DNA of 15,857 nucleotides from Candidatus Colimonas fimequi (lineage in GTDB: Bacteria; Bacillota; Clostridia; Peptostreptococcales; Anaerovoracaceae): contig JAGHTQ010000057.1 of NCBI GenBank assembly GCA_018065295.1, positions 1 through 15,857 of the forward strand, given 5' to 3'. Below are positions 14,380 to 15,857 of this stretch, in pieces (the first letter of the stretch is position 1; each line of letters begins with the position of its first letter). A model generated the notes under the pieces. That model had not been told where the DNA came from and did no database searches. It saw nothing but the letters and a program-made list of their open reading frames with translations. The translations under genes were made by a program, and so were the position numbers.

Positions 14380-15857
14380 ATGAATGTTTCATGGAAGAAC
14401 ATGACTGAACTTAAGGCGTACGATGCATTAGCAGCACTTAAGGACCAGGTAGTACTTAAGGACGTTATGAGCGGCGAAGAAGGCGGAGCTAGAGTAAGAA
14501 ACTACTCAGCACCAATGGCTGGCGGCTTAGCATATAACTATGCTGCGAAGCAGGTTGATGATACTGTAATCGATGCACTTGCAGATTTTGCGAAGGAAGC
14601 ACAGCTTCTTGATAAGTATGCTGCATTATATAATGGCGAAATCATTAACACAGCTGAGAAGCGACTGGTTCTTCATCAACTGACTCGCTTTCAGCTTGGA
14701 GAAGACGTTATCGCTGACGGTGTTAACAAGAGAGAATTCTATACAGGAGTTCAGGCTTCAGTAGCTGAATTCGCTGGTAAGGTTCACGCTGGTGAAATCA
14801 CAAACGCAGCAGGCGAACCTTTCACAACTGTTGTACAGATCGGTATCGGCGGAAGTGACCTGGGTCCTAGAGCTATTTATCTTGCTCTTAAGAACTGGGC
14901 TAAGGCAGAAGGTTGCCTTAAGATGAGAGCTGAATTTATCAGTAACGTTGACCCTGACGATGCTTCAGCAGTGCTGGGTGACATCGATATCGAACATTCA
15001 CTGTTCATTCTGGTATCTAAGTCAGGTACAACTCTTGAAACTCTGACTAACGAAGCTTTTGTTAAGAACGCTATCGTAGGCGCAGGTCTCAATCCATCAG
15101 ACCACATGATCGCAGTAACTGGCCAGACATCACCACTTGCTAGCAGCGACGAATACATGGCAGCTTTCTTCATGGACGATTACATCGGTGGAAGATATTC
15201 ATCATCATCAGCAGTTGGTGGTGCGGTACTTTCACTGGCATTCGGTCCAGAAGTATTTGATAGATTCCTTGCTGGTGCAGCAGAAGCTGACGCACTTGCT
15301 AAGGAAACTGACATCCGTAAGAACGCAGCACTTCTTGACGCTCTTATCGGTGTATATGAACGTAACGTTCTGGGATGCGGCGCAACTGCAGTTCTGCCTT
15401 ATTCACAGGCACTGAGCAGATTCCCAGCACACCTGCAGCAGCTTGACATGGAGTCAAACGGTAAGTCAGTAAACAGATACGGCGATCCAGTTGACTATGC
15501 TACTGGCCCAATCATCTTCGGTGAACCAGGAACAAACGGTCAGCATTCATTCTATCAGCTCCTTCACCAGGGAACTGATATCATTCCACTTCAGTTTGTT
15601 GGATTCGTTAACAGCCAGATTGGTAACGACGTTGACATTCAGGGCAGCACAAGCCAGCAGAAGCTGGGCGCTAACGTAGCTGCACAGATCGTTGCATTCG
15701 CATGTGGTAAGGATGACGAGAACAACAACAAGAAGTTTGAGGGTGGCAGACCATCAAGCATCATCATCGGCCAGACACTCAGCCCAGAAGCTATGGGTTC
15801 ACTCCTTGCTCACTTCGAGAACAAGGTTATGTTCCAGGGCTTCGCTTGGAATCTTAA
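14380..15857 (+). CDS. pgi: Glucose-6-phosphate isomerase, 3'-truncated
   Basis: The enzyme interconverts glucose-6-phosphate and fructose-6-phosphate. The frame starts at ATG 14380 after AAGGAG and stays open to the window end, giving 492 residues; roughly 50 C-terminal residues, including the catalytic lysine near the GVELGK-type motif, are missing. Visible motifs are IGIGGSDLGPRA, VSKSGTTLET, the first PROSITE-like signature DYIGGRYSSSSAVGG, the catalytic Glu358 in MESNGKS and catalytic His389 in GEPGTNGQHSF. The Glu-to-His distance of 31 matches E. coli Pgi (355 and 386). The usual Trp before GEPGTNG is Phe380. It is of the long, E. coli-like branch rather than the Bacillus form. Confidence 0.95.
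   Translation, partial: MNVSWKNMTELKAYDALAALKDQVVLKDVMSGEEGGARVRNYSAPMAGGLAYNYAAKQVDDTVIDALADFAKEAQLLDKYAALYNGEIINTAEKRLVLHQLTRFQLGEDVIADGVNKREFYTGVQASVAEFAGKVHAGEITNAAGEPFTTVVQIGIGGSDLGPRAIYLALKNWAKAEGCLKMRAEFISNVDPDDASAVLGDIDIEHSLFILVSKSGTTLETLTNEAFVKNAIVGAGLNPSDHMIAVTGQTSPLASSDEYMAAFFMDDYIGGRYSSSSAVGGAVLSLAFGPEVFDRFLAGAAEADALAKETDIRKNAALLDALIGVYERNVLGCGATAVLPYSQALSRFPAHLQQLDMESNGKSVNRYGDPVDYATGPIIFGEPGTNGQHSFYQLLHQGTDIIPLQFVGFVNSQIGNDVDIQGSTSQQKLGANVAAQIVAFACGKDDENNNKKFEGGRPSSIIIGQTLSPEAMGSLLAHFENKVMFQGFAWNL

Noticed and set aside
15451..15570. Apparent loss of the catalytic histidine in Pgi when aligned past the GEPGTNGQH motif
   Set aside because: The catalytic pair is Glu in MESNGKS and His in GTNGQH, 31 residues apart as in E. 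coli; both are present, so the enzyme looks intact as far as the window goes.

Overview
The window looks like chromosomal DNA of a low-to-medium GC Gram-positive anaerobe of the class Clostridia. The reasons are a clostridial-style RNase P RNA, strong AGGAGG-type ribosome binding sites, two Rrf2 regulators, a MscL with a C-terminal zinc ribbon, and a DUF1667-containing FAD oxidoreductase. I cannot name a genus from sequence alone. Most of it is ordinary housekeeping content. I see no phage, insertion sequence, CRISPR array, toxin-antitoxin pair or defence island.

Layout. 1-801 (+) is the 3' part of an FAD-dependent oxidoreductase fused to a DUF1667 domain. 1014-1370 (+) is rnpB, with a clear promoter and a probable terminator. 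1518-1604 (+) is a lone tRNA-Leu(CAG). Its terminator hairpin extends into a 34/35-nt near-perfect inverted repeat that copies the tRNA 3' end. 1769-6298 (+) is a tightly packed five-gene unit: a eukaryote-type glycogen branching enzyme, a YihX-like HAD phosphatase, a 91-aa unknown protein, an aquaglyceroporin and an EamA transporter. It ends in a terminator shared with the convergent mscL (6333-6749, -).

From mscL, a membrane-anchored PdaC-like polysaccharide deacetylase runs divergently (6880-8283, +). It is followed by an Rrf2 regulator (8355-8750, +) with a tandem 10-bp repeat in its leader. A second shared terminator separates this from the minus-strand operon pepF-nadK-rluD-like (12377 down to 8815). 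Divergent from pepF are murI (12468-13292, +) and a very acidic 195-aa unknown protein. Then come an IscR/NsrR-like Rrf2 regulator (13923-14360, +) and pgi (14380 onward), which is cut by the window end.

How the genes fit together. Sugar storage and central carbon are represented by glgB, the putative glucose-1-phosphate phosphatase, glpF and pgi. The cell envelope is represented by murI, the deacetylase and mscL. The two Rrf2 regulators both carry a cysteine triad, which suggests redox or Fe-S sensing. The second is unusual because no Fe-S assembly genes follow it inside the window and pgi starts 19 nt after its stop codon.
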